Shown here: piece after piece, positions 9,505 through 18,664 of the stretch
How the letters are laid out: every line of letters starts with the position of its first letter
Position numbering within the stretch: the stretch's first letter is position 1
NCBI GenBank assembly: GCA_964472315.1
Contig: CAYYJS010000014.1
Coordinates: forward strand, 1-64,000
DNA from: CAYYJS01 sp964472315
GTDB lineage: Bacteria > Verrucomicrobiota > Kiritimatiellia > UBA8416
DNA: 64,000 bases
Direction of reading: 5' to 3'
Made by a program: the position numbers and the translations under genes
Notes under the pieces: model-generated
What the model was told of the DNA's origin: nothing
Seen by the model: the letters and a program-made list of their open reading frames with translations, nothing else
Databases searched by the model: none

Positions 9505-11178
9505 CTAATGCGCGAAATGGCGGAAATGGAGTCGGTGGGGTTGGCCGGCGCCGGCGCCGCGCATGCTCTTGCGCCAGTCCGCGTAGGCTTGGTAATTGCC
9601 TTCGAACCAGGCGACCTCGCTCTCGCCCTCAAAGGCGAGGATATGGGTGGCGACGCGGTCGAGGAACCACCGGTCATGACTGATGACCACGGCGCATCCG
9701 CCGAAGTTCATCAAGCCCTCCTCCAGTGACCGCAGCGTGGCGACATCGAGGTCGTTGGTGGGTTCGTCGAGCAGCAGGACGTTGCCGCCGCGCTTGAGCA
9801 GTTTGGCCAGATGCACGCGGTTGCGCTCGCCGCCGGAGAGCGTTCCGACCAGGCGTTGCTGATCGGCGCCCTTCAGGTTGAACCGCGCGCAGTAGGCCCG
9901 GCCGTTCATGGTGCGTCCGCCGACTTCGACCATTTCCTGGCCGCCGGTGATTTCCTCGTAAACCGTGTGCGTGCCGTCGAGCGAGTCGCGCAGTTGGTCG
10001 ACGTACGAAAGGTCGACCGACTCGCCGATCTCGATCGAACCGTCCGTCGGTTGCTCGCGCCCGATGATCATGCGGAAGAGCGTTGTCTTGCCGGCGCCAT
10101 TGCCGCCGATCACGCCAACGATACCGCCGGGGGGCAGGGAGAAGTTGACGTGCTCCATCAGCAGCGTATCGTCGTAGCCCTTGGACAGGTCGCGTGCTTC
10201 GATGACCTTGTTGCCGAGGCGGCGTCCGACGGGAATCTGGATCGTGAGGTTGTCCTCACGCGTATCGAACGTCTGAGAGGCCAGCTCCTCGTAACGGCGC
10301 AGACGGGCCTTGCTCTTGGTCATGCGGGCCGAAGCGTTCATGCGTACCCACTGGAGTTCCTGATCGAGCAGTCGTCGGCGCGACTCGCTCAGCTTCTCGC
10401 GCTGCGCCGCGCTGGCCTGTTTCTGCTCCAGCCAGGCCTCGTAGTTGCCCTTGTACGGGTACGCGCGACCGGCATCGAGTTCCAGAATCCATTCCGTGAC
10501 GTTGGAGAGGAAATAGCGGTCGTGCGTGACGACCACCAGGGTTCCGGTGAACCTCCGAAGGTACTCCTCGAGCCAGGCGACCGAATCGGCATCGAGGTGG
10601 TTGGTCGGTTCGTCGAGCAGCAGCACATCGGGTTCCTGCAGCAGGATTCGGCAGATCGCCACGCGGCGCTGCTCGCCGCCGGATAGCACGCTCACGGAGG
10701 TCGTGGCGGGAGGCAGGCGCATGGCGTCCATGGCCATCTCGACCTGGTGATCGAGTTCCCAGAGGCCTTTGGCGTCGATCGTCTCCTGAAGGTTGCCGAG
10801 TTCGTTATTCAGCTTCTCGCTCTCGTCGTCGGACAGGTCGGTGCCGAGGAGATCGCAGATCTCGTCGTAGCGGTCGAGCATGGCCTGCTTGTGGGCGACG
10901 CCTTCGGTGACGATTTCGCCCACGGTGCGGGCGGGGTCCAGGCGCGGTTCCTGGGGCAGATAGCCGATGCGGGCGCGCGGCGCGCGGTATACGGTTCCGG
11001 TGTACTCGGTATCGAGACCGCCCATGACCCGCAACAGGCTGGACTTGCCGGCGCCGTTGCCGCCGATGACGCCGATCTTGGCGCCGAAGAAGAACGCGAG
11101 CGTGACGTCTTCGAGGATGGTCCGTGTTCCGTGACGCTTGCTGAGATGTTCGAGTGAGAAGACATATTCGCCGGCCAT
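9505..11178 (-). CDS. ettA: ABC-F translation factor EttA
   Basis: The 557-residue protein has two ABC ATPase domains and no membrane segment. Both Walker A motifs read GGNGAGK(S/T), both signatures are present (LSGGEQRRV and LSGGERNRV), and the charged P-site tRNA interaction motif linker lies between them (~240-320). Length matches E. coli EttA (555). EttA binds the ribosomal E site and gates entry into elongation according to the ATP/ADP ratio. The ATG at 11178 was chosen over an upstream one at 11217 because it matches the family N-terminus (MAGEYVF) and has AGGAGA ~8 bases upstream. A TTGACG-N16-TATCGT promoter lies just upstream. Confidence 0.95.
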   Translation of the reverse strand: MAGEYVFSLEHLSKRHGTRTILEDVTLAFFFGAKIGVIGGNGAGKSSLLRVMGGLDTEYTGTVYRAPRARIGYLPQEPRLDPARTVGEIVTEGVAHKQAMLDRYDEICDLLGTDLSDDESEKLNNELGNLQETIDAKGLWELDHQVEMAMDAMRLPPATTSVSVLSGGEQRRVAICRILLQEPDVLLLDEPTNHLDADSVAWLEEYLRRFTGTLVVVTHDRYFLSNVTEWILELDAGRAYPYKGNYEAWLEQKQASAAQREKLSESRRRLLDQELQWVRMNASARMTKSKARLRRYEELASQTFDTREDNLTIQIPVGRRLGNKVIEARDLSKGYDDTLLMEHVNFSLPPGGIVGVIGGNGAGKTTLFRMIIGREQPTDGSIEIGESVDLSYVDQLRDSLDGTHTVYEEITGGQEMVEVGGRTMNGRAYCARFNLKGADQQRLVGTLSGGERNRVHLAKLLKRGGNVLLLDEPTNDLDVATLRSLEEGLMNFGGCAVVISHDRWFLDRVATHILAFEGESEVAWFEGNYQAYADWRKSMRGAGAGQPHRLHFRHFAH

Positions 11179-11217
11179 GGTCAGAGTTCTCCTTGAGCGC
11201 GTGTTTCGAGCGGGCAC

Positions 11218-11245
11218 ACGATAGACGCCGCACCCGCCGCGTCAA
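11218..11245 (-). promoter_or_regulatory. Candidate ettA promoter
   Basis: Minus-strand TTGACG (11240-11245) and TATCGT (11218-11223) are separated by 16 bases. The predicted start lies ~30 bases before the ettA ATG, leaving room for its AGGAGA ribosome site. The preceding gene (Dus-like) ends at 11291. Confidence 0.4.
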
Positions 11246-11290
11246 GCAGTTATGCGCGCGGGCGGGCGGAAAAGCCACGCCCGTGCGTGA

Positions 11291-12283
11291 TCACAGCCCC
11301 GCGAAGCTCGGTGTCGCGAAGACGGCCTGAGGCGCCGCGAAAAACGCTTCGGCCCGCTCCCGCATCGCGTCCAGCGTCCGCGCCCCTTGCATGGCCTTGT
11401 CCAGGGAATGGCCGAAATGGAAGTTCCGTGCGAAGTAGCGCGTGAACAGGCGGACGCGGCGCAAGGCCACATCGGGCGCGAAGTCCTCGGCAATGTACCC
11501 GAGCAGACGCCGCCACACCTCGGCATAGTCAACCGTCACCGGTCTGTCCCATGCCGCGAACAGCCACGGTTTCGCCACGGCCATGCGCCCCACCATGATC
11601 CCGGCGACGGACTGGAATGCCGTGCCGGCCGCCTGCACGGAGGCCGGTCCGGCGATGTCGCCATTGGCGATCACCGGCAGTCGTGTCTGAGCGGCCGCCC
11701 AGGGCAGCAACCCATGCCGCGCATCGCCCCGCAGTCGGTTCTCGAGGTACCGCGTGTGCAGGATGATGGCGTCGACACCGCAATCCTCGATCACCCGCAC
11801 CCGCTCCACGAAACGCGCCTCGGTGCCGGGCGCCGAACTGCCCAGCCGGATCTTCACCGTGAGCGGCCCCGGCCAGCAATCGCGCACGGTTTTCACGACG
11901 CGCGAGAGCTCGTCCACATTTTCGAACAGGCGACCGCCCGCATCGAGGCGTCGGATGACGGGCGCGTAGCAGGCCAAGTTCAGGTCGATTCCGTCAGGGC
12001 TGACGGCGGCGACCCGCGCGACGATCTCGCCAATGGGATCGTCCGGGCGCAGCATGAGCTGATAGAAGAGACGGCTTTCCGAGGCATTGCGCCGACAGAA
12101 TGGCGACTTCTCGAAATCCTCCTTCAGCAGCTTGCGGCCCGACAGCATCTCCGTGAAATGAGCCCCGCACCCCCCGAAGTCGGCCAGCAGACGGCGGAAG
12201 GCGCTGTGGGTCAGTTCGGCCAGCGGCGCGCAGAAGCGCGCCGGTTTCAGCGTCAAGCCACGAAGGGTCAGAGCCTCGAACAT
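11291..12283 (-). CDS. tRNA-dihydrouridine synthase family protein
   Basis: The 330-residue protein has the Dus FMN TIM-barrel: substrate-side start (APLAELT, ~19-25), a GGxxxxFTEM segment, the active-site Cys105 in LNLACYAP, a KIRLGSS segment with the FMN-binding lysine, and VIANGDI plus a GIMVGRMA phosphate motif. Dus enzymes reduce specific uridines of tRNA with FMN and NADPH. The catalytic Cys is present, but the usual NxGCP is altered to NLACY, so it belongs to a divergent branch and its tRNA position cannot be read from sequence. No Shine-Dalgarno precedes the ATG; a promoter ends 8 bases before it. Confidence 0.82.
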   Translation of the reverse strand: MFEALTLRGLTLKPARFCAPLAELTHSAFRRLLADFGGCGAHFTEMLSGRKLLKEDFEKSPFCRRNASESRLFYQLMLRPDDPIGEIVARVAAVSPDGIDLNLACYAPVIRRLDAGGRLFENVDELSRVVKTVRDCWPGPLTVKIRLGSSAPGTEARFVERVRVIEDCGVDAIILHTRYLENRLRGDARHGLLPWAAAQTRLPVIANGDIAGPASVQAAGTAFQSVAGIMVGRMAVAKPWLFAAWDRPVTVDYAEVWRRLLGYIAEDFAPDVALRRVRLFTRYFARNFHFGHSLDKAMQGARTLDAMRERAEAFFAAPQAVFATPSFAGL

Positions 12284-12291
12284 GGCGCGAC

Positions 12292-12320
12292 AGCATGCCG
12301 CGATCGGCCGGCAACATCAA
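12292..12320 (-). promoter_or_regulatory. Candidate promoter of the Dus-like gene
   Basis: Minus-strand TTGATG (12315-12320) and CATGCT (12292-12297) are 17 bases apart, and the -10 ends 8 bases before the ATG at 12283. The transcript would start at or next to the start codon, fitting the absence of a ribosome site. The -10 is weak (3 of 6). Confidence 0.35.
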
Positions 12321-12324
12321 CTCT

Positions 12325-12385
12325 GGAGTCAGAAGTCAGAACATCCAACAGCGATCAAGGAACGCCGAACACCCAACGATTGCGG
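12325..12385. repeat. Short CCAAC-word repeat
   Basis: The stretch contains several spaced copies of words such as CATCCAACA, CGAACACCCAAC and CAAGGAACG. Similar words, in either orientation, occur at 33275-33318 and 33540-33590, always between genes. Confidence 0.4.
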
Positions 12386-12409
12386 TGGGGCGGGTCGGCG
12401 TGGTATTGA
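12380..12409 (+). promoter_or_regulatory. Candidate promoter of the RsmC-like gene
   Basis: TTGCGG (12380-12385) and TATTGA (12404-12409) are 18 bases apart, with TGG before the -10. The start codon at 12417 is 7 bases after the -10, again pointing to a leaderless transcript. Moderate match only. Confidence 0.3.
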
Positions 12410-12416
12410 TGACGGC

Positions 12417-13625
12417 ATGCGAATTTGTATCGGTGAACATGACCGGAATGGTGAGCCGGAACGGGTTCTGGATGGCGCCTGCACGGTGGTCTCCCGGTCG
12501 GGGCTGAGTGTCGGCGAGCGTCTCTTGATCGAATCGCTCCCGCGTTTGACGCCACGGGTGGGCGTGCTCGTTCTGGGCAACCGTACGGGCGTCTGCGCCA
12601 TGCTGGCCGCGGCGCGTTGGCCCGAATGCCCCGTCATCTTCCATGGCATCGACCTCTATCACATGGACCGCGTGCGCCGCAATCTGGCGCGCAATGGGTG
12701 GGCGGGGGCGGCGCGGGATGTGCCTTACGCGGGCGCCGCCGCCCCGAGCGACGTTCCGTCGGTGGAGCCCGTGGCCGGGCGGCGGGGCGTGGACACCGTG
12801 TGCAGCGCGTTCCTGGATCCGGCCTTGCGGTGCGACGTGGTTCTCATCCAGGCGACCGACGGCGGTCTGGTCGGCGAGTTGCTGGCCGAATTCCTGGACG
12901 TCGCACACGCCGCATTGACGGTGGGCGGTCGTCTGTTGCTCGCGGTCGACACGCCCGCGCCCTGGCTTCGGAACCAGTTGAAGCGGTTGTTCGGCAAGTA
13001 CACCGTTACCGTGCAGTCGCGCGACGATGTCCTGATCGTCGCGACACGCGATGCGCGGCCGACCGAGCCGCGGGCGCATGCGGCCGAGGTGGTGATGACC
13101 ATGCACGCGAAGGAACCCGTTTACCTGACGACGCTGCCCGGTGTGTTTGCGCACCGCAAGGTTGACGACGGCGCACAGGCGCTGGCGGAGGTGGCCGAAG
13201 CCTGCGAAGGCGACCGTGTGCTTGACATCGGGTGCGGCAGCGGCGTGGTCGGGATTTCGTTGGCCCGGAACTGCCCGGTCGCCCATACGGTGTTCGTCGA
13301 CGCCAATGCGCGGGCGACGCATGTGACGGCGGCGAACTGCCGGCGGAACGGGATCGAGCGCCATGAGGTCGTGCTCGGCGCCGAGGGTATCGATCGCCCC
13401 GCGGCGTTCACGCTGACCGTCGGCAACCCGCCGTATTTCAGCGACTACAAGATTGCCGAACTGTTCATCCGCACGGCGCGGTCGTCCCTGTGCGCCGGAG
13501 GTCGGGCGTATCTGGTGGCAAAGACGGGCGTCCGCCTGCTGGCGCTGCTGCAGGCATCTTTCGGCAACGGCGAATGCATCAAACGGCGCGGCTACGATGT
13601 GCTGCGCGCAATCAAGGAGCGGTAA
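12417..13625 (+). CDS. RsmC/RlmG-like rRNA guanine-N2 methyltransferase
   Basis: The 402-residue protein has the two-domain plan of RsmC and RlmG: a degenerate N-terminal Rossmann half without SAM motifs (~1-215) and a catalytic C-terminal half. The latter carries VLDIGCGSGVVG (~268-279, SAM-binding) and NPPY (337-340), the motif of enzymes that methylate an exocyclic amine of a base. E. coli RsmC makes m2G1207 of 16S rRNA and RlmG m2G1835 of 23S rRNA; the sequence does not say which applies. The ATG at 12417 has no ribosome site. The gene is divergent from the Dus-like gene, with 133 bases between that include short CCAACA-type repeats. Confidence 0.8.
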   Translation: MRICIGEHDRNGEPERVLDGACTVVSRSGLSVGERLLIESLPRLTPRVGVLVLGNRTGVCAMLAAARWPECPVIFHGIDLYHMDRVRRNLARNGWAGAARDVPYAGAAAPSDVPSVEPVAGRRGVDTVCSAFLDPALRCDVVLIQATDGGLVGELLAEFLDVAHAALTVGGRLLLAVDTPAPWLRNQLKRLFGKYTVTVQSRDDVLIVATRDARPTEPRAHAAEVVMTMHAKEPVYLTTLPGVFAHRKVDDGAQALAEVAEACEGDRVLDIGCGSGVVGISLARNCPVAHTVFVDANARATHVTAANCRRNGIERHEVVLGAEGIDRPAAFTLTVGNPPYFSDYKIAELFIRTARSSLCAGGRAYLVAKTGVRLLALLQASFGNGECIKRRGYDVLRAIKER

Positions 13626-13646
13626 TAGGTTTCCTGGTAGGCGCCT

Positions 13647-14336
13647 TCACCGCTGCCCGTACGTGGCGCCTGGGCCGTGTTTGCGCGCATGGTGCTTGGC
13701 GAGGAGGTAGGGGGGGATCGGGCGCATCTCGGCGAGTTGCCCGGTCAGCAGCGCCATCTGCGCCACGGTTTCCAGCGCGATCCCGTTGCGGACCGAATCG
13801 AGAGAATCGCGTCCCCACGTGAACGGCCCGTGGTGGGCGGCGAGGACGGCCGGCATGGCGAGCGGGTCACGGTCGGCGAAGCACGCGACGATGACCGCGC
13901 CCGTGTTTCCCTCGTAGTCGTCATCGACTTCCGCGGGGGTCAACGCGCGCGCCACCGGTACGCTCCCGTGGAAATGGTCGGCGTGCGTCGTGCCCAGGCA
14001 GGGTATCTCGCGGCAGGCCTGCGCGAAACTCGTGGCGTGGGGACTGTGCGTGTGCGTGATGCCGCCGATCGAGAGAAAGGCGCGATACAGCGCGCGATGC
14101 GTCGGCGTGTCCGACGAGGGGTTCAGCGTGCCTTCGACGACGACGCCATTCAGGTCGAGCACGACCATATGTTCCGGTTTGAGCGCCTCGTAGGCGACGC
14201 CGCTCGGCTTGATGGCGAAAACACCCGCGTCCCGGTCCATGCCGCTGACATTGCCCCAGGTGAGCTTGACGAGACCGGAGCGTCCGAGTTCGCGGTTCGC
14301 CTCCCATACGGCTTCGCGCAGTGTTTTATGCGACAT
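13647..14336 (-). CDS. araD: L-ribulose-5-phosphate 4-epimerase / class II aldolase
   Basis: The 229-residue protein matches AraD in length (E. coli 231) and motifs: KLTWGNVSG near 24-32, KPSG near 43-46, SSDTPTH (75-81) with the catalytic acid, and zinc ligands H95 and H97 in THTHSPH with a third histidine in AAHHGPF. AraD interconverts L-ribulose 5-phosphate and D-xylulose 5-phosphate; related UlaF/SgbE act in ascorbate use. There are no arabinose or ascorbate genes here, so the sugar pathway is unknown. The ATG at 14336 has a strong GGAGGA site 5 bases upstream, which decides it over an upstream ATG at 14432. It is convergent with the RsmC-like gene. Confidence 0.87.
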   Translation of the reverse strand: MSHKTLREAVWEANRELGRSGLVKLTWGNVSGMDRDAGVFAIKPSGVAYEALKPEHMVVLDLNGVVVEGTLNPSSDTPTHRALYRAFLSIGGITHTHSPHATSFAQACREIPCLGTTHADHFHGSVPVARALTPAEVDDDYEGNTGAVIVACFADRDPLAMPAVLAAHHGPFTWGRDSLDSVRNGIALETVAQMALLTGQLAEMRPIPPYLLAKHHARKHGPGATYGQR

Positions 14337-14520
14337 GGTGTTCCTCCAACCGCGGCATGCTCCGGTGTTGCGGACCTTCCGCGCCCGGTACGCGCCAAGG
14401 CAGTGTTTACCGTTGCCGGCGCCGGAATGCAAGGGCTTCTCTTTGGTTCGCGCGAGTGGTAGTCTTCGCGCGTGAAGGAATCCCGGAAACCGGTGCGTTG
14501 GCTAAACGAAGGAGGCGCTC

Positions 14521-15642
14521 GTGAAGACGGCATTGGCCAATCTGCGGGATGAACAGCAGGAGCGTGCGCTGCTCGTTCAGGTCGTGACGGGACGGCAGAC
14601 GCGCGAACTGGCCGCGGACTCGCTGGAGGAACTGGAACGTCTGGCGGACACGGCCGGCGCGGTGGTCGTCGGATCGGTGACCCAGAGGCGCGAGCATCCG
14701 ACGGGCGGTCTGATGGTGGGCGAGGGGAAGCTGGCGGACATTCAGCTTGCCTGCCGGGAGGCCTCCGCCAATCTCGTGATCTTCGACAACGAGCTGAGCG
14801 CCGTGCAGGTCAACAATCTGGACCTGGCGCTGGGCATCAAGGTCATCGACCGCACCGAATTGATTCTCCAGATCTTCGCCCGCCGCGCCAGTTCCGCGGA
14901 GTCGCAGGCGCAGGTGGAACTGGCGCAACTGGAGTACCTGGTGAAGCGCATCCCCACCTCGGCCAAACAGCAGCGCTTCCATGGCGGCATCGGCATGCGC
15001 GGTCCCGGCGAAAGCCCGCTGAAGTTGCGTAACGAACCGATGCGTCGGCGGATGCGGGATCTGAAGCACAAACTGGAACAGATCCAGTCGCGGCGCGAGC
15101 GCACGCGGCAGCGGCGGCCCTGGCGTCTCGTGAGCCTCGTCGGCTACACGAATGCCGGCAAATCCACGTTGCTGAACGCGTTGACGGGGGCCGATGCGTA
15201 TGTGGACGACCGGTTGTTCGCCACGTTGGACACCAAGACGCGGCTGGTGCACCTGGCCGACAACCGTCAGGTGCTGCTTTCGGATACGGTGGGCTTCATC
15301 CGGCATCTGCCGCACGGTCTGGTGGCTTCGTTCAAGTCGACGCTCGAGGAAGCGCGCGAAGCCGACCTGTTGCTGATCGTGGCCGACGCGTCGCATGCGC
15401 ATGTCATGGATCACATCGGCGTCGTGCAGCAGACGCTGGCCGAGATCGGCGCGGCGGGCGTGCCGCAACTGCTTGTCGCGAACAAGTGCGATCTGCACCC
15501 CGCGCGCGAGACGCTGGAGGCGATGCTGGCCGCGTATCCGGACGGGATCGCGATTTCGGCCCGGTCCGGCGAGGGGCTGCCCGCGCTGCGCGAGGCGCTC
15601 GCGCGTCGGCTGGCGGAGGATGCGGTATGCTCTATGTTGTAG
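14521..15642 (+). CDS. hflX: Ribosome-associated GTPase HflX
   Basis: The 373-residue GTPase has the HflX N-terminal domain (GGLMVGEGKLADI), a coiled linker with the family motif GPGESPLKLR near residue 160, and a G domain with GYTNAGKST (~208-216, G1), DTVGFI (G3) and NKCD (G4). HflX splits stalled or vacant 70S ribosomes, notably after heat stress. Translation starts at GTG 14521, preceded by a good AAGGAGG. rsmI begins inside its last 16 bases, so the two are translationally coupled in one operon of ribosome maintenance. Confidence 0.95.
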   Translation: MKTALANLRDEQQERALLVQVVTGRQTRELAADSLEELERLADTAGAVVVGSVTQRREHPTGGLMVGEGKLADIQLACREASANLVIFDNELSAVQVNNLDLALGIKVIDRTELILQIFARRASSAESQAQVELAQLEYLVKRIPTSAKQQRFHGGIGMRGPGESPLKLRNEPMRRRMRDLKHKLEQIQSRRERTRQRRPWRLVSLVGYTNAGKSTLLNALTGADAYVDDRLFATLDTKTRLVHLADNRQVLLSDTVGFIRHLPHGLVASFKSTLEEAREADLLLIVADASHAHVMDHIGVVQQTLAEIGAAGVPQLLVANKCDLHPARETLEAMLAAYPDGIAISARSGEGLPALREALARRLAEDAVCSML

Positions 15643-16421
15643 CGACGCCGATCGGCAACCTCGAGGACATCAGCGCGCGCGCGCTGCGCGTCCTGCGCGA
15701 GGCGGACGTCATCGCCTGCGAGGACACGCGCCGCACATGGCAGTTGCTGTCCCATTTCGAGATTCCGCGACCGCGGGCCATCGTGTCGTACCGCGAACAG
15801 AACGAGCATCGGCAAAGCGAGCAGCTTGCGGGCGAGCTCGCGGCGGGAACGACCGTGGCCCTGTGCACCGACGGCGGCTATCCCGGTATCAGCGATCCCG
15901 GCTACCGGCTGATCCGACTGGCCACGCGGCAGGGCATTCCGGTCCAGGTGGTTCCGGGGCCGTCGGCGATTCCCGTGGCGCTGCTGTCCTCCGGGCTATC
16001 GACGGCGAGCTACGTGTTCAAGGGGTTCCCGCCGAAGAAGAGCGGCGGCCTGCGTCGCTTCTTCGCGGAGGAGCGCGACGGCGCGCACACACTGGTCTAC
16101 TTCGAGTCGCCCATGCGGGTCGGGAAGTCGCTGACGGCGGCGCTGGAGGTGCTGGGCGACCGTGAAGCCGCCGTCTGTATCGAGCTCACGAAGAAGTTCG
16201 AGCGGGTTTCGCGCGGCTACCTGTCCGCACTCGTCGCGTCGTTCGTCGACGCCAAGGTGAAGGGCGAGGTGACCATCGTGATCGCCGGCAACAACCCGAA
16301 ATTCGCGCGGCTGGAATCCGAGGCCGGGGCGGGCGAAGGCGACGGGGATGACGACGGGGCTGACGACGAGGCTGACGACGGTGACGCATACGATTTTGGG
16401 GATGAAGAGGATGGTGCGTAG
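15627..16421 (+). CDS. rsmI: 16S rRNA (cytidine1402-2'-O)-methyltransferase RsmI
   Basis: The 264-residue tetrapyrrole-methylase-fold enzyme begins LYVVATPIGNLEDIS, the RsmI signature, followed by EDTRRT, ALCTDGGYPGISDPG and FKGFPPKK. It 2'-O-methylates C1402 of 16S rRNA in the decoding centre with SAM. The start ATG lies within the hflX end (16-base overlap). The last ~35 residues are an unusual tail, almost all Asp, Glu, Gly and Ala, beyond the normal catalytic end; it is likely disordered and acidic. Confidence 0.94.
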   Translation: MLYVVATPIGNLEDISARALRVLREADVIACEDTRRTWQLLSHFEIPRPRAIVSYREQNEHRQSEQLAGELAAGTTVALCTDGGYPGISDPGYRLIRLATRQGIPVQVVPGPSAIPVALLSSGLSTASYVFKGFPPKKSGGLRRFFAEERDGAHTLVYFESPMRVGKSLTAALEVLGDREAAVCIELTKKFERVSRGYLSALVASFVDAKVKGEVTIVIAGNNPKFARLESEAGAGEGDGDDDGADDEADDGDAYDFGDEEDGA

Positions 16422-16462
16422 CGGGCACGCTTGCTTTTTCCTGTCGCGGCGGTTGGGTTGGT

Positions 16463-16471
16463 TGGTATAGT
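16463..16471 (+). promoter_or_regulatory. Extended -10 promoter element of the kinase gene
   Basis: TGGTATAGT is an extended -10 (TG-N-TATAGT) 13 bases before the kinase ATG at 16485. No good -35 is visible, which such promoters tolerate. The predicted start leaves a leader of only about 7 bases. Confidence 0.4.
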
Positions 16472-16484
16472 CGCCTCATACGCA

Positions 16485-18329
16485 ATGAACAGCGCCGAAT
16501 CCACAGACTCTGTCGCCCCGCCGGCCGGTAGCGGACCTGACGCCGAATCCTATGTCGCGCCGGTGGAGACCGTGCCGCAGACCGTGCGGATGAAGCTGCC
16601 GACGGGCAAGCCGTTCGTCCGGTCGGAGGATTCGACGGTATTCCGACCGAACGCCACCCCGCTCGATGCCGAGTACGAGATCATCGACAAGATCGGCAGC
16701 GGTGGCATGGGGGTCGTCTACCTCGCACGCGACCGGAAGTTGGGGCGGTTCGTGGCGGTCAAACGGCTGAACGTCGCCAGCCTTGCGAGCGAGCCGCTGC
16801 GGGACCGCTTCCTGCGCGAGGCGCGCGCGATCGCGTCGCTCAATCACATCCACATCGTGCACCTGTACGCGCTGGGCGAGGATCAGCAGGGACCGTTCAT
16901 CGTCATGGAGTACGTGCCCGGGCCCAAACCGCCGAGCATGGAAAATCGGCCGGCCGAACCGTTCTCGCTGGCCGATCGCGTACATCGGGAGGGCCCGTTG
17001 CCGCTGGATGCGGCACTCGACGTGGTCATCAAGATCGGCCGGGCCATCGGTTACGCCCACGGATGCGCGGTGATCCACCGCGATCTGAAGCCCTCGAACG
17101 TGCTGCTCGACGCCTGCGGCGAACCCAAGGTCGTGGACTTCGGACTGGCGCGCGTGTCGGAGCCGTCGGCCAGGCCGTTGACCATGCCGGGCGAGAAGAT
17201 GCTGTCGCTCGGGTATGGCGCTCCCGAACAGGAAGCGGATGCCAGCCTCACCGACGAGCGGGTGGATGTCTACGGGTTGGGCGCCCTGCTGTACTTCTGC
17301 ATCACGGGCAAGAACCCGCGGTATTTCCGCCAGAACGACGTGCCCGAGGTGCTGCGGATGCCTATCGTCAAGGCGCTGGAGACCGATCGCGACAGCCGAT
17401 GGGAGACCGTCGGTGCGTTTCTGACGGCTCTGGCGCTGGTTAAGTCGCCGGAGCAGTCCAAGCTTTCGTTTGCCCGGCCGACGTGGCGCTGCAAGTGGTG
17501 CGAGACCGTCAACCCGGTGGTCATCCGCTACTGTGGATCGTGCGGTTGGGACGGGGGGACCGCCTGCAAGGAATGCGGTTCCGAACTGCGCTTCGGCATC
17601 CAGTATTGCGGCGTGTGCGGCGCCGATGCCAAAGCCTATGAACAGGCGACCGATCTGCTGCATGAGCTACAGCGCCATCGCGAGGCGCGGGATTTCAGCT
17701 ACATTTTGCAGAAAGAGAAGCAGATTGCCGCGTTCAACCCGATGGGCATGAACGGGCGCAAGCTTGTCGAGCGGGTCAACGAGCTCGGTCAGGAGGCCGG
17801 TTCGGCGCTGCGCCGGCGCGTGGCGCTGACCGACGCCGTGGAGCGTGAGATCAACGAGCGCAACTACGAACAGGTGCGCGAGTACATCGACGAGTACAAC
17901 CGACTGTCGCCCGAGTCGGGCTTCGATGACATCGCCCGGTCGCTTGGCGCGATGACGCTGGAGCGGGACCGCGAGCGCTTGCGCCAGGCCGTGCGGCGGG
18001 GTCAATGGGAGTACACCGAACGGAATGCGCGGGAGTTGCTGGACGGGCTGCGTGGCGACCATCCGGATATCGAGGCCATGCTGCGTCTGGCCCGGCGGCA
18101 TCTGCTGGCGCGCCGTGTGACGTGGCGGGTGGGTGGGGCGATGCTGGCGTTCGGCGTGTACCTGTTGACGGCGGCGCCGGTCTATCGCCTGATGGGACAT
18201 CCGGCGGGCGGCATCTTCCCGATCGTCTACGCGCCGGCCGCCTACGTGCAGCGCAGTACGGTGCTGCGCGCGCCGCTCGATGCCTACGCGCATATCTGGC
18301 ATGCCGACGGACTTTTCGGCGCGGAGTGA
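16485..18329 (+). CDS. Membrane-anchored Ser/Thr protein kinase with zinc-ribbon cluster
   Basis: The 614-residue protein has a complete PknB-type kinase domain (~65-325): glycine loop GSGGMGVVY (71-79), VAVK with K93, HRDLKPSN (H198-D200) and DFG (D218). Next come three or four closely spaced CxxC knuckles (~335-387), a zinc-ribbon cluster, then a helical charged region (~390-540), one transmembrane helix (~544-565) and a ~48-residue tail. All catalytic residues are intact, so it should phosphorylate Ser/Thr. The ATG at 16485 was chosen over a TTG at 16431; no ribosome site is seen. The FHA regulator at 8039-9406 is a plausible reader of its phosphorylation (inference). Confidence 0.88.
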   Translation: MNSAESTDSVAPPAGSGPDAESYVAPVETVPQTVRMKLPTGKPFVRSEDSTVFRPNATPLDAEYEIIDKIGSGGMGVVYLARDRKLGRFVAVKRLNVASLASEPLRDRFLREARAIASLNHIHIVHLYALGEDQQGPFIVMEYVPGPKPPSMENRPAEPFSLADRVHREGPLPLDAALDVVIKIGRAIGYAHGCAVIHRDLKPSNVLLDACGEPKVVDFGLARVSEPSARPLTMPGEKMLSLGYGAPEQEADASLTDERVDVYGLGALLYFCITGKNPRYFRQNDVPEVLRMPIVKALETDRDSRWETVGAFLTALALVKSPEQSKLSFARPTWRCKWCETVNPVVIRYCGSCGWDGGTACKECGSELRFGIQYCGVCGADAKAYEQATDLLHELQRHREARDFSYILQKEKQIAAFNPMGMNGRKLVERVNELGQEAGSALRRRVALTDAVEREINERNYEQVREYIDEYNRLSPESGFDDIARSLGAMTLERDRERLRQAVRRGQWEYTERNARELLDGLRGDHPDIEAMLRLARRHLLARRVTWRVGGAMLAFGVYLLTAAPVYRLMGHPAGGIFPIVYAPAAYVQRSTVLRAPLDAYAHIWHADGLFGAE

Positions 18330-18352
18330 CGCCGTCGGGACGCGACCGCGGC

Positions 18353-18600
18353 GAGACGCCCCCGGTGGTTGAGCGTTGGGAACGGAGGAGAGGGGCCACC
18401 CGTCTCGGAGATCCGGGCGTACCGGGAGTGGGCACGTTTCGCCGAAACGTGCCCTGGTGGATGAGCCCGGTGGATGAGCGTTGTGTGGAACGGTGCCGCT
18501 CAAGAATGGGTTTCGGTGTGTGGCGACGCTGTGCGAAGCCGTTCGGTGGCAATGGTGGGGTGCTTGCGCGCTGGGCTCGGAAACGGCTCACCGCAGGTTC
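18353..18600. repeat. Palindromic intergenic repeat, copy 2
   Basis: Contains a palindrome-B variant (~18396-18420), the linker ACCGGGAGTG, palindrome A at 18431-18453 (arms GGCACGTTTC and GAAACGTGCC), the doubled GGTGGATGAG words, then a segment (GCGAAGCCGTTCGGTGGCAA, GCGCGCTGGGCTCGGA) that is shared with the copy at 33357-33545. The element is thus longer than the hairpins alone. Confidence 0.75.
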
Positions 18601-18664
18601 GCCCTCCAGGGGAAGGGAGCGAGTAAGCCGGTGGAGTAAGAGAGAGAGCAAGTCAATGAGTGAC

